Below, piece by piece: positions 9,752 to 18,048 of a stretch of DNA of 64,000 bases; within the stretch, counting starts at the first letter, position 1; each line of letters opens with the position of its first letter. A program made the position numbers and the translations under genes. The notes under the pieces are model-generated. The model saw only the letters and a list, made by a program, of their open reading frames with translations, was not told the DNA's origin and made no database searches. Source of the stretch: an uncultured Flavobacteriales bacterium (GTDB lineage Bacteria; Bacteroidota; Bacteroidia; Flavobacteriales_G; Salibacteraceae); NCBI GenBank assembly GCA_937899835.1, contig CALCCE010000291.1, forward strand, positions 1 through 64,000, given 5' to 3'.

Positions 9752-9775
9752 AAAAAAAGGGGACAAGGTCCCCTT
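9752..9775 (-). terminator. Intrinsic terminator, minus strand
   Basis: Read on the minus strand: an 8-bp perfect stem AAGGGGAC / GTCCCCTT with a 3-base loop, followed by a T run (complement of the A tract 9752-9758). No intact gene ends just before it, which is the main reason to suspect the remnant at 9797-9995. Confidence 0.65.
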
Positions 9776-9796
9776 AAATGATGAGATCGGTGAGAC

Positions 9797-9995
9797 TCAT
9801 CGTTTTTCCAACCACTCTAACGGAAAAACATTTAAGACAGGATGGCCAGCGATTGGTTGCGTACAATCGACTGGCCGAAATATTGTGAATTTGAGAATGG
9901 AAATGTTTCCTGACACAGATGTTTCCGTGACTACCTCAAAAGGAATGACGGTAGTTGAGACGAAAACTGGCTAAAAGCGTTCTGAGAAATTTCAT
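9797..9995 (-). pseudogene. Possible frameshifted remnant of a small secreted protein
   Basis: On the minus strand an ATG at 9995 begins a signal-peptide-like MKFLRTLLASF and then quickly meets a stop. In the neighbouring frame the sequence stays open from that point to TGA 9797-9799, reading VSTTVIPFEVVTE onward and ending FPLEWLEKR. Loss of one base near 9963 would join the two frames into ~65 codons. A terminator begins 22 bases after the stop. All this is seen directly; that it was ever a gene is inference from the terminator position and the N-terminal character. Confidence 0.2.
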
Positions 9996-10177
9996 AACAA
10001 TTCGTTTTGTGTTCTCAGGGTAGATACCTGCCTTTATGCCGAGGTTGCACAATAATTAAAAAAATATTGTAAATAGCTTATTTTCAGCAGAATAAAATTT
10101 AATTATTCGCTAAATAAGCCAATTTGATACGCCATCAAAGAGAGAGGGAAAGAAAAAAGGGAAGTAGGGGATTGTGT

Positions 10178-10291
10178 TTAGTGCAAGCAGCCGAAACTGG
10201 AGATCAGGAAAAGAACGAGCAGTATGCCGGCGATGTAGAGGACTTTTTGAATGTATTGTTTGGTTTCAAGAATTTCGATCAGTTTTTTCAT
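10178..10291 (-). CDS. 37-residue single-pass membrane protein downstream of lspA
   Basis: ATG 10291 opens a 37-codon frame ending TAA at 10178. The product has a charged amphipathic N-terminus (MKKLIEILETKQYIQ), one hydrophobic helix of ~18 residues (VLYIAGILLVLFLISSF) and a short tail GCLH containing a cysteine. It starts 52 bases after the lspA stop, same strand, no terminator between, so it is probably the last gene of the ileS-dksA-lspA operon. The layout (basic start, one clean helix, immediate stop) argues for a real small membrane protein. I recognise no family. The cysteine beyond the helix is not a lipobox. Confidence 0.55.
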   Translation of the reverse strand: MKKLIEILETKQYIQKVLYIAGILLVLFLISSFGCLH

Positions 10292-10343
10292 ACGGGGCAG
10301 CTTAGTTAGGCAGAAGAACGGAGAGTAGATACCAATTGTAGGA

Positions 10344-11156
10344 TTAAGGTTGCTTACTCTCCTCGGGAGGAGACGGATTTTCAGGCGGCTCGGATGGTTT
10401 CAACTCGGATTCATCCGTGTTGACAACCGCTTCAGCATCCGTGTTATCAGCAGTAGATTCGGTGTGTTTTGAGTTTTCTGAGGGCATCGGCAGTTTGTCG
10501 GCTTGGGCAAAATACCTGCGTTGAAAAAGTACAATCATGGCCACGCCAATGGTGATGGCGGAGTCGGCAATATTAAAAACTGGCCTGAAAAACAGGAATT
10601 TTTCACCGCCCCAAATGGGTAACCATTCCGGGAAACGGGTATCAATCACCGGAAAATAGAGCATGTCCACTACCCGTCCGTAAAGCAGCGTGTCGTACCC
10701 ACCGCCACTCGGAAAAAGTTGTGCGTGCGGGGCGCCATAGTAGCTTAGGCTTTCGCTAAAGATCACCCCATAAAAAGCACTGTCAATGATGTTGCCTAAG
10801 GCTCCGGCCAAAATCAGTGCGATGCTGACGATGAGCCCTCGGTTGGCCTTTTTCTGCACCAGGGTCCACATGTACCATGTGATGCCAAAGACTGCTAAAA
10901 TGCGGAACAGACTTAAGAGCAATTTTCCATATTCGCCGGCAAATTCAATTCCGAAGGCCATGCCGGGATTTTCGGTAAAGTGGAGAATAAACCATTCTCC
11001 CCATACGCCCGATGCATCACTGGGTCCAAACAGCCATGCGTGTAGCTTGTCAGTTACATTGATTTCCTCCCCCAGGTTCATATTTAGCTTGATCCAGAAC
11101 TTGACGAACTGGTCAAACAACACCACCAGAAACACGATGATAAGTGGCCGTTTCAA
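10344..11156 (-). CDS. lspA: Lipoprotein signal peptidase (signal peptidase II)
   Basis: Membrane aspartic protease that cleaves prolipoprotein signal peptides after lipidation. 270 residues. Catalytic aspartates sit in GNIIDSAFYG (D125) and FNIADSAI (D198); the conserved ENPGMAFG is at 62-69 and four membrane helices are visible. Start: the frame has no ATG before residue 26, and only TTG at 11156 keeps the first helix with D15, so TTG is chosen. The protein is longer than typical (~160-170): there is a ~50-residue insert between the catalytic aspartates, common in Bacteroidota, and an acidic, Pro/Glu-rich C-terminal tail of about 50 residues (~220-270). It lies downstream of the dksA-like gene in the ileS operon. 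Confidence 0.95.
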   Translation of the reverse strand: MKRPLIIVFLVVLFDQFVKFWIKLNMNLGEEINVTDKLHAWLFGPSDASGVWGEWFILHFTENPGMAFGIEFAGEYGKLLLSLFRILAVFGITWYMWTLVQKKANRGLIVSIALILAGALGNIIDSAFYGVIFSESLSYYGAPHAQLFPSGGGYDTLLYGRVVDMLYFPVIDTRFPEWLPIWGGEKFLFFRPVFNIADSAITIGVAMIVLFQRRYFAQADKLPMPSENSKHTESTADNTDAEAVVNTDESELKPSEPPENPSPPEESKQP

Positions 11157-11207
11157 AGAAAACCGGGTTTGGAGTTAGATTTGATGAATAAGAAAGGGAG
11201 GCTGGCC

Positions 11208-11585
11208 TTATTGTTGCCGTTTAGCTTCAATGCTCAGCGTAGCATGCGGAACGATGCGCAAGCGCTCTTTGGAAATCAGCTTTCCGGTTACCCGACAAAT
11301 GCCATAGGTCTTATTCTCAATTCGAATAAGTGCGTCTTTCAGGTGCTTGATAAACTTTTGTTGGCGTGCCGCCAACTGAGCGGTTTCTTCACGCGACAGC
11401 ACATCTGAGCCGTCCTCCATCAATTTGAAAGTAGGGGAAGTGTCGTTGGTGCCGTGGTCGTCCTTCAACGACATGCTCGACATCAACAAATCCAAGTCTT
11501 TATGTGCCTCTTCCAGTTTGTTGTGAATGATCTCCTTAAACTCCTGGAGTTCGGCATCTGAGTATCTTGATTTTTCCTGCTCCAT
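11208..11585 (-). CDS. TraR/DksA-family protein with degenerate zinc finger
   Basis: 125 residues. A helical coiled-coil N-terminal half (~8-90) is followed by the C-terminal finger region YGICRVTGKLISKERL. Only one cysteine remains of the classical C4 zinc finger; the others are replaced, a form seen in many Bacteroidota homologues. DksA proteins bind the RNA polymerase secondary channel and modulate initiation with ppGpp; the acidic coiled-coil tip cannot be assigned safely here. It lies 11 bases after the ileS stop and 51 bases before lspA on the same strand, so it is co-transcribed with both. Confidence 0.85.
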   Translation of the reverse strand: MEQEKSRYSDAELQEFKEIIHNKLEEAHKDLDLLMSSMSLKDDHGTNDTSPTFKLMEDGSDVLSREETAQLAARQQKFIKHLKDALIRIENKTYGICRVTGKLISKERLRIVPHATLSIEAKRQQ

Positions 11586-11596
11586 ATCACACCTGA

Positions 11597-14500
11597 TTAG
11601 TCGACTTTTTCAATGGCAATTTTCGTCTGAACGCCGTCTTCGATTTCGACAGATAAGGGCTCTGAAAGGTCGATTTTGTCTACCAAATCCAGAGTTGCTG
11701 CCAGCGTTTCCGAACAAATATAGCTTAAATTATGATTTATGGCCGGTACCAAAAATTCCTGTTTTTCGATCTCGATTTTGATCCTGTCGGTTACTTCAAA
11801 ATCGCGGTCTTTTCGCAGGTTTTGGATCCGGTTAACGAATTCGCGTGCAATGCCTTCTTCCCGCAAGGCTTCAGAGAGCGTGATGTCCAGGGCCACAGTG
11901 AGGCCATTGTCGGTGGCCACCAACCAACCCGGAATGTCTTGGGAAGCAATGTCTACATCGCCTGTTTCTAACTGAATGGAGGCGCCCTCCAATGCTAAAG
12001 TAACACCACCGTTAGCCTCAAAGGCGGCAATGTCTTCCTGCCCAAACTGCCCGATGGCTTTGGCGATGTTTTTCATGTGCTTGCCGTAGCGGGGCCCAAG
12101 TGCCTTAAAATTGGGTTTGATGGTTTTCACCAATACCCCAGCCGTATCTTCGAGGTATTCGAGCTCCTTCACGTTGGTTTCGCTCAAAATCAGTCCTTCT
12201 ACAGCAGCCAGTTGTTTGCGGAATACTTCGTTGAGCACTGGAACCATGATCTTTTGCAAAGGTTGCCGCACCCGAAGGTTCTCCTTTTTGCGCAGGCTCA
12301 GCACCATAGAAGAAAAGCGTTGCGCAAGCTCCATGCGTTGCTCCAGGTCTTCGTCGATCAGATTGTCGTTGGCAGTGGAAAATTCTGCCAGGTGCACCGA
12401 GTCGCTCTTACTGCGTCCCGAAACATCATTCAGATCCCTGAAGAGCCGATCAGAATAGAAAGGCGCAATGGGTGCTGAAAGGCGTGCCAGCGTTTCCAAA
12501 CAGGTGTACAAGGTTTGGTAGGCCACGATTTTTTCTTCGCTGTAGTCGCCTTTCCAAAACCGCCTGCGCGACAACCGCACAAACCAGTTCGACAAGTTTT
12601 CTACCACAAACTCTTGGATCGCCCGCCCGGCACGGGTAGGCTCATAGCTCTCGTAGCTTTCGGTGACCTCTTTAATGAGAGAGTTCAGTTTCGAGATGAT
12701 CCAGCGGTCCAGCTCCGGTCGTTTCTCCATTGGGATTTCCGCTTCCTTAAAGCTGAAGCCATCGATGTTGGCGTAGAGTGCAAAAAAGGAATAGGTGTTC
12801 GACAACGCCCGGAAAAATTTCCGTTGCACTTCCGTGATGCCTTCATGGTCAAACTTCAGGTTGTCCCAAGGCTGGGCATTGGTAATCATGTACCAGCGAA
12901 CTGCATCGGCTCCGTATTGGTCAACCGTTTCAAACGGGTCTACCGCATTGCCCAGCCGCTTCGACATTTTCTGCCCTTTGGCGTCCAGCACCAGGCCGTT
13001 GGAGACCACGTTCTTATACGCCACCGAATCAAAAGCCATGGTGGCAATGGCATGCAGGGTGAAGAACCAACCACGGGTTTGGTCTACTCCTTCGGCAATG
13101 AAGTCGGCCGGGTAGTTTTTCTCAAAAATTTCTTTGTTTTCAAAGGGGTAGTGCCATTGTGCGTAAGGCATCGAACCCGAATCGAACCACACGTCGATGA
13201 GGTCCAACTCGCGTTTCATGGGCTTGCCCGATGCTGATACCAGCACAATGTCGTCCACATAAGGGCGGTGCAGGTCGAAGGTATTGTAATTCGTTTCAGA
13301 GAAATCGCCCAGCACAAATTTGGCCAGTGGATTCGTGTCCATCACTCCGGCAGCCACTGCTTTCTCGCAAGCCGCTTTCAGTTCTTCCATCGAGCCAACG
13401 CACAGTTGCTCTGAGCCGTCTTCAGTCGTCCAGATCGGAATGGGAATTCCCCAATAGCGCGAACGGCTCAAGTTCCAATCCTGCAGGTTTTCAAGCCAGT
13501 TACCAAAACGTTTGGTGCCGGTAGAAGCCGGTTTCCAATTGATGGTTTGGTTGAGTTCAATCAGTCGGTCTTTGGCCGCCGTTGAGCGCACAAACCAGGA
13601 ATCCAAGGGATAATAGAGTACCGGTTTGTCCGTCCGCCAACAGTGGGGGTAGCTGTGCTCGTATTTTTTGACTTGAAAGGCGCGGTTGCTCTGTTTTAAT
13701 TTGACCGCAATCCGCAAGTCCACCGATTCGTAACCCTCGGGTTTTTCCGAAACATCGAGGTATTGCTCTTTGACGTATTCGCCAGCCATGTCGGTCACCT
13801 CTTCGGTGAACCGGCCTTGAAAATCCACCAACGTAAGGGAGCCTATGCCATATTTCTGCGCGGTCTTGAAGTCATCGCCTCCAAAGCTAGGAGCAAGGTG
13901 AACAATACCGGTTCCGTCTTCGGTCGTTACAAAATCTCCGAGCAGCACTTTGAAGGCATCACCATTAGTGGGTTGCGCATAAGGCAACAGCTGTTCATAA
14001 CGCAGCCCTTCCAGTTGAGCACCCGTAAAAGCGCTCACCACTTCGAAAGGAATCTGTTTTTGGCCCGGCTGATAGTCCGCCAAAGCGAGATCAGCATTTT
14101 TTTCCGGGAAATATTTACCCAGCAGTGCCTTGGCCACTACAACGCTTATCGGTTGGTGCGTGTAGGGGTTGAAGGTGCGCACCTTGTGGTACTCAATTTT
14201 AGCGCCTACGCCCAAGGCTGTATTCGAAGGCAGGGTCCAGGGAGTAGTGGTCCAGGCGAGGAAAAACAGGTCATGGTTTTCCCCTTCAAAAAGCCACTCC
14301 GAGTCAGCATTCTGCACCACTTTAAATTGTGCCGTAACCGTGGTGTCCTTCACATCTTTGTAAGTACCCGGTTGGTTCAGTTCATGCGAGCTGAGGCCCG
14401 TTCCGGCCGCAGGCGAATAGGGCTGAATGGTATAGCCTTTATAGAGCAAGTCTTTGTCGTACAAGCGCTTGAGCAAGTACCACACCGACTCGATGTATTT

Positions 14501-14962
14501 GTTTTCGTAAGTGATGTAGGGGTCGCCCAGGTCTACCCAGTACCCGATTTTTCGGGTAAGATCGTTCCATACATCGGTATACTTCATCACATTTTCGCGG
14601 CACTTCTTGTTATAATCCGCAATAGAGATGGTTTTGCCAATGTCTTCTTTGGTAATGCCCAATTCTTTCTCCACCGAAAGCTCCACCGGCAAGCCGTGGG
14701 TATCCCACCCCGCTTTTCGTTTTACCTGATAGCCTTGTTGCGTTTTGAAGCGGCAAAAAATATCCTTGATGGCACGGGCCATCACGTGGTGAATGCCCGG
14801 CATTCCGTTGGCCGAAGGGGGGCCTTCGTAAAACACAAAAGGTTCGGCACCTTCGCGTTCTTCCACGCTGCGCTCAAAAGTGCGTTCGGCTTCCCATGCC
14901 TGGCGAACGGTTTCGGCAAGGTTAGGGAGGTCCAGGTTCTTATACTCGGGAAAGCTTTTCAT
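11597..14962 (-). CDS. ileS: Isoleucyl-tRNA synthetase, long eukaryote-like type
   Basis: Charges tRNA-Ile with isoleucine. 1121 residues from ATG 14962 (MKSFPEYKN), preferred over an upstream non-ATG frame start because it gives the usual N-terminus. Class I signatures: HIGH-type GIHHVMAR (56-63, after PPSANGMP) and KMSKR in GQKMSKRLGN (~670). A CP1 editing domain lies between them and an anticodon-binding domain after. The length and PPSANG-PGIHH form match the eukaryote-like subgroup, which is often less mupirocin-sensitive; whether that holds here is untested. First gene of the operon ileS-dksA-lspA-small protein, with a promoter match ~80 bases upstream. Confidence 0.97.
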   Translation of the reverse strand: MKSFPEYKNLDLPNLAETVRQAWEAERTFERSVEEREGAEPFVFYEGPPSANGMPGIHHVMARAIKDIFCRFKTQQGYQVKRKAGWDTHGLPVELSVEKELGITKEDIGKTISIADYNKKCRENVMKYTDVWNDLTRKIGYWVDLGDPYITYENKYIESVWYLLKRLYDKDLLYKGYTIQPYSPAAGTGLSSHELNQPGTYKDVKDTTVTAQFKVVQNADSEWLFEGENHDLFFLAWTTTPWTLPSNTALGVGAKIEYHKVRTFNPYTHQPISVVVAKALLGKYFPEKNADLALADYQPGQKQIPFEVVSAFTGAQLEGLRYEQLLPYAQPTNGDAFKVLLGDFVTTEDGTGIVHLAPSFGGDDFKTAQKYGIGSLTLVDFQGRFTEEVTDMAGEYVKEQYLDVSEKPEGYESVDLRIAVKLKQSNRAFQVKKYEHSYPHCWRTDKPVLYYPLDSWFVRSTAAKDRLIELNQTINWKPASTGTKRFGNWLENLQDWNLSRSRYWGIPIPIWTTEDGSEQLCVGSMEELKAACEKAVAAGVMDTNPLAKFVLGDFSETNYNTFDLHRPYVDDIVLVSASGKPMKRELDLIDVWFDSGSMPYAQWHYPFENKEIFEKNYPADFIAEGVDQTRGWFFTLHAIATMAFDSVAYKNVVSNGLVLDAKGQKMSKRLGNAVDPFETVDQYGADAVRWYMITNAQPWDNLKFDHEGITEVQRKFFRALSNTYSFFALYANIDGFSFKEAEIPMEKRPELDRWIISKLNSLIKEVTESYESYEPTRAGRAIQEFVVENLSNWFVRLSRRRFWKGDYSEEKIVAYQTLYTCLETLARLSAPIAPFYSDRLFRDLNDVSGRSKSDSVHLAEFSTANDNLIDEDLEQRMELAQRFSSMVLSLRKKENLRVRQPLQKIMVPVLNEVFRKQLAAVEGLILSETNVKELEYLEDTAGVLVKTIKPNFKALGPRYGKHMKNIAKAIGQFGQEDIAAFEANGGVTLALEGASIQLETGDVDIASQDIPGWLVATDNGLTVALDITLSEALREEGIAREFVNRIQNLRKDRDFEVTDRIKIEIEKQEFLVPAINHNLSYICSETLAATLDLVDKIDLSEPLSVEIEDGVQTKIAIEKVD

Positions 14963-15042
14963 GATAACAGGTCGAAACTGCTGTGCACAGAACAGGTCGG
15001 ATAAACCTATTCCACCAGCATTCAAGGTCGTTTTAGGACCGG

Positions 15043-15050
15043 CAAAATTA
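15043..15050 (-). promoter_or_regulatory. Candidate -7 box for the ileS operon
   Basis: TAATTTTG on the minus strand matches TAnnTTTG and implies an untranslated leader of roughly 75 bases before the ileS ATG. No clear TTG -33 element is visible. I found no obvious T-box structure in the leader. Confidence 0.4.
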
Positions 15051-15100
15051 GTGAAAATTCAGAGGAAACCGGCCATAGCGGACAGCCCCCCAAAGGTGCA

Positions 15101-15520
15101 TTACTCCACGGTAGCCATACACTTCAGCTCAATGGCAATCGGCGTAGGCAAGCAATTGATTTCTACCGTGGTACGGCAAGGCTGGTTGTCTTTGAAATAT
15201 TCGGCGTAGATGCGGTTGTAGGTAGCGAAATCGTCTTTCATGTTGGTGAGAAAAACGGTAACGTCTACCAGTTTGTCCCAAGAGGAACCCGAAGCCTCTA
15301 AAACCAGCTTCACGTTGTTGAATACTGAGTGGCATTGCGCTTCTATATCGTAAGAGGCAATGTTGCCGTTTTCATCCAATTCTACTCCGGGAATTTTTTT
15401 GGTACCGCGTTCGCGAGGACCAACCCCGCTTAAAAACAACAAATTGCCCACTTTGCGGGCGTGAGGATATAAACCAACGGGTTCTGGAGCTTTTTCAGAG
15501 TGAATACGTTCTTCGGACAT
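15101..15520 (-). CDS. RidA/YjgF/UK114 family protein
   Basis: 139 residues, one Rid domain over nearly the whole length. Rid proteins hydrolyse reactive imines/enamines; relatives include 2-aminomuconate deaminase of the tryptophan-kynurenine pathway. Visible family features: LYPHARKVGNLLFLSGVGP in the N-terminal half, VFNNVKLVLEASG and VTVFLTNM in the middle, and the substrate-carboxylate-binding Arg in PCRTTVEINCLP near the C-terminus. No neighbouring kynurenine-pathway gene is in the window, so the exact substrate is open. It is a separate unit from the ileS operon, ending ~50 bases before the ileS promoter box. Confidence 0.88.
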   Translation of the reverse strand: MSEERIHSEKAPEPVGLYPHARKVGNLLFLSGVGPRERGTKKIPGVELDENGNIASYDIEAQCHSVFNNVKLVLEASGSSWDKLVDVTVFLTNMKDDFATYNRIYAEYFKDNQPCRTTVEINCLPTPIAIELKCMATVE

Positions 15521-15605
15521 AGCATGAAATTTGGAGGGCTAAAATGGGATTTTTTACTTGTTTATCGGGCATCCCGGCAGTCCAAATTCCGATTCTTTTT
15601 TTAAG

Positions 15606-16154
15606 CTACTCCGGTTCGGTAGTTGCTATCCGAAAACACTGATTCAACTGTGCAAACTGACAGGTATCCGGAACCAATTTCCACGAAAGGGTGCCTATCC
15701 AATACACGCCATCGACCTCAAACCGCACGCCAATGGTATAGGGGCCTTCTATTGCATGGTGCACAGGATCCCAGCCGCTTGCCGCACTGCCATAGCCGCA
15801 GGCCGCCACTTCAGCGATCACCGCTTTCTCCCACAGGTACAGTCCTTTTTGAAATTCGGGTAAGTTGCCTTTGAGCCAGATCAATTCTTGGTAGGAGCTT
15901 GAATTGGGGTGGTAGGTGAGAAAACTACAATGCTTCTCAGGCTTTAGGTAGAACGTATGTGTGCCACTGGAAGAAGGCACATCATCGGTGCCAATGGTCA
16001 TCACTCCAGATCGAATTTCGGGAATGCCGTCACCGTTAAAGTCCAGAACGACCTCCGGCACTTCCACGTTGGGAGAACCGTAAAGTTGTTCGTCAAAATC
16101 CTGCGCGGTTACCAACGAGGGCAACAAGAAAAATAACATTCGAATCCATCGCAT
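15606..16154 (-). CDS. Secreted protein of unknown function
   Basis: 182 residues from ATG 16154, chosen because a signal peptide follows (MRWIRMLFFLLPSLVTAQ). The mature part contains VLDFNGDGIPEIRSG, an Asp-rich loop like calcium-binding FG-GAP/EF-hand-type loops, then a beta-rich region with Cys residues at CSFLTY, ACGYG, DTCQF and QCFRI that may form disulphides. The frame lies 43 bases after the kinase-like gene and is probably the last gene of that operon. No family recognised; a periplasmic or surface location is the only inference. Confidence 0.65.
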   Translation of the reverse strand: MRWIRMLFFLLPSLVTAQDFDEQLYGSPNVEVPEVVLDFNGDGIPEIRSGVMTIGTDDVPSSSGTHTFYLKPEKHCSFLTYHPNSSSYQELIWLKGNLPEFQKGLYLWEKAVIAEVAACGYGSAASGWDPVHHAIEGPYTIGVRFEVDGVYWIGTLSWKLVPDTCQFAQLNQCFRIATTEPE

Positions 16155-16197
16155 AATGGTGAGGGGAAAACTGATTACGAATTCCACAATTGCTCTT

Positions 16198-17073
16198 TTA
16201 AGCAAACCGGCGAAGTACCGCTTCCACCTGTCCCAGGTAGCTGGTGCCGAACAGGTTGAGGTGCACCATCAAAGGGTAGAGTTGGGTGAGCGGGGTTCTT
16301 TCGCGCCAATCCTTTTCCAGGGAAGATGCCGCCTGGTAACCTTCATAAAATCCCTGGTCGAATCCTCCAAAAAGTAAAGTCATGCCCAAGTCCATTTCGC
16401 GGTGACCAAAGTAGACCGCCGGGTCGATAAGCCATGCTTTCCCATTTGCATCACTGAGGTAGTTGCCGCCCCATAAATCACCGTGCTGCAACGCTGGTGC
16501 TTCTACCGGGAAAAGGTGGTCCAACTTCGAAAACAACCGCTCGAAAGCAGCAGCCAACGAACGATCCGCCAAACCTTCGTCAAACGCCATTTGAAGCTGT
16601 GGCTCCAACCGTTCCCGTACAAAAAACTCCACCCAGTCAGCATGCGCACGGTTGTTTTGTGGCAAAGACCCGATGTAGTTGGGGTGATCGAGCCCAAATT
16701 GCGCTTGGGTGGTTTGGTGCAATTGTGCCAACTGCGTTCCAAACTCCCGGCCTTTATCGGGCAATTTCCCACCCCGTTCGATCCATTCCAGGGCCAGCCA
16801 TGCTTCTTGTTCTACCTCGCCCGTCCCGAGCACTTTTGGAACGGCGATACATTCTGCGCCCCGAAGCAGCTCCAGGCCTTTTGCCTCTGCTTCGAACATA
16901 CCCGGAAATCGGGTAGCTGAATTTCGCTTAATGAAGTAGGTAGACCCATTGGTGGCTACACGAAATGCCTGGTTGATATCGCCACCGGAAACCGGGAAAA
17001 CGTTAGCAATCGTTAGCTCCAATTCCAGTTGAGCCGAAAGCTGTTTTTCAAGGCCCTTGAAAAAGGCTTCCAT
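16198..17073 (-). CDS. Fructosamine/ketosamine kinase family protein
   Basis: 291 residues, the usual size. Family role: ATP-dependent phosphorylation of sugar adducts on protein or small-molecule amines, which destabilises them and reverses glycation. Motifs: nucleotide-loop-like VSGGDINQAFRV (28-39), ion-pair Lys in YFIKRNSATRFPGMFEAEAKGL, catalytic loop HGDLWGGN (197-204, D199), metal-binding Asp in LIDPAVYFGHREMDLGM (D217). Its start overlaps the stop of the glycosyltransferase gene by one base (TAATG), so it is translationally coupled. The link to a membrane glycosyltransferase and an oxidoreductase hints at a small-molecule pathway rather than general repair (inference). Confidence 0.9.
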   Translation of the reverse strand: MEAFFKGLEKQLSAQLELELTIANVFPVSGGDINQAFRVATNGSTYFIKRNSATRFPGMFEAEAKGLELLRGAECIAVPKVLGTGEVEQEAWLALEWIERGGKLPDKGREFGTQLAQLHQTTQAQFGLDHPNYIGSLPQNNRAHADWVEFFVRERLEPQLQMAFDEGLADRSLAAAFERLFSKLDHLFPVEAPALQHGDLWGGNYLSDANGKAWLIDPAVYFGHREMDLGMTLLFGGFDQGFYEGYQAASSLEKDWRERTPLTQLYPLMVHLNLFGTSYLGQVEAVLRRFA

Positions 17074-18047
17074 TAGTGCTCGGTAGGTTGAGATTCGGAG
17101 GGAGGATCGTGGCTAACGATCTCTTCGATGATGAAAAAGGGTCTTCTTTTTACTTCCAGGTACATTCGGCCGATGTATTCCCCGATCACTCCTAAGAAAA
17201 TTAAAATCACTCCGCTCAGGAAAAAGATACCTACGGCCAGGGTGGCTAAACCAGGAGTATCGGTAGGCGAGTAGCCTAAAATTTTAAAATTGAAAATCCG
17301 GTGGAAGATGAAGAAAATACCTACCAAAAAAGAGGTGAACGAAACAAACAAACCAATGTAAATGGCCAGCTTCAAAGGGAAAGTTGAAAAGTCGAACAGG
17401 CCGTCGAGTGCCAGGTTCAGTAACTTTCTAAAGGTGTATTTGGCCTCTCCACCAGCCCGTTCTTCGCGTTCGTAGGCCACGCCCACCTGATTGAATCCGG
17501 CAAATGCCCGCAAGCCACGAACAAAACGGTTTTGTTCGGGCATTTCCTGCAACATCACTTCCACCACCCGGCGGTCCATCACACAAAAATCGCCCGAGTC
17601 AAGGGGAATGTCGATGTCACTGATCCAGGCCAGCAGGCGGTAAAAAACCTTGTAAGCCAGCTTTTTGAAAAAACCTTCTTTGCGTTTGGTCCGAATGGCG
17701 TAGACGACATCGAATCCTTCCCGCCACTTTTCCAAAAAGATGGGCAGTTGTTCGGGCGGATCTTGTAAATCTCCATCCATGATCACCACCGCTTCCCCAC
17801 GGGTTACTTTGAGCCCGGCAGAGATGGCGGCCTGATGGCCAAAGTTGCGCGACAGTTTAACGATCTTGAAATGAGGGTCTTTTTCAGCAAACGCTTTCAT
17901 GATGCCCAGTGAAGCATCGTAGGACCCGTCGTCTACCAGAATGATCTCATAGTCTTCTTTCCAACTGGGGCTGGCTGCCGTCAACCGGTCATAAAGCTTG
18001 TGGAGGATGGCCGCTTCGTTGTAAATGGGTATTACGATGGAAAGCAT
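17073..18047 (-). CDS. Membrane-anchored GT2 glycosyltransferase (DPM1/GtrB-like)
   Basis: 324 residues from ATG 18047; the longer frame is rejected because it would overlap the upstream gene and this start gives the canonical MLSIVIPIYNEA. GT-A fold with VDDGSYD (38-44), the substrate/metal motif DGDLQDPPE (91-99), the acceptor-side SGDFCVMDRRVV, and two C-terminal membrane helices (~230-255, ~270-290). Family members move a sugar from a nucleotide donor to polyprenyl phosphate on the cytoplasmic face. One base separates it from the upstream oxidoreductase stop. The product sugar lipid is unknown. Confidence 0.9.
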   Translation of the reverse strand: MLSIVIPIYNEAAILHKLYDRLTAASPSWKEDYEIILVDDGSYDASLGIMKAFAEKDPHFKIVKLSRNFGHQAAISAGLKVTRGEAVVIMDGDLQDPPEQLPIFLEKWREGFDVVYAIRTKRKEGFFKKLAYKVFYRLLAWISDIDIPLDSGDFCVMDRRVVEVMLQEMPEQNRFVRGLRAFAGFNQVGVAYEREERAGGEAKYTFRKLLNLALDGLFDFSTFPLKLAIYIGLFVSFTSFLVGIFFIFHRIFNFKILGYSPTDTPGLATLAVGIFFLSGVILIFLGVIGEYIGRMYLEVKRRPFFIIEEIVSHDPPSESQPTEH

Positions 18048-18048
18048 A

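Larger units (their letters stand above)
9435..10177. other. Gene-poor region
   Basis: About 740 bases without a convincing intact gene. It holds a purine-rich tract on the + strand (~9700-9760), a minus-strand terminator (9752-9775), a possible degraded minus-strand coding remnant (9797-9995), and a strongly AT-rich stretch (~10050-10120). A forward frame of 87 codons at 9711-9974 has no promoter, no recognisable domain and runs through the terminator hairpin; I do not call it. Confidence 0.5.

Noticed and set aside
9711-9974. 87-codon forward frame in the gene-poor region
   Set aside because: Very Lys-rich start caused by a purine tract, reads through a terminator hairpin, and has no promoter box or known domain. 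The opposite strand offers a better, though weak, explanation.
13763-15004. 413-codon forward frame opposite ileS
   Set aside because: Lies wholly antisense to the well-supported ileS gene; its sequence has no domain character and follows from the codon use of ileS.
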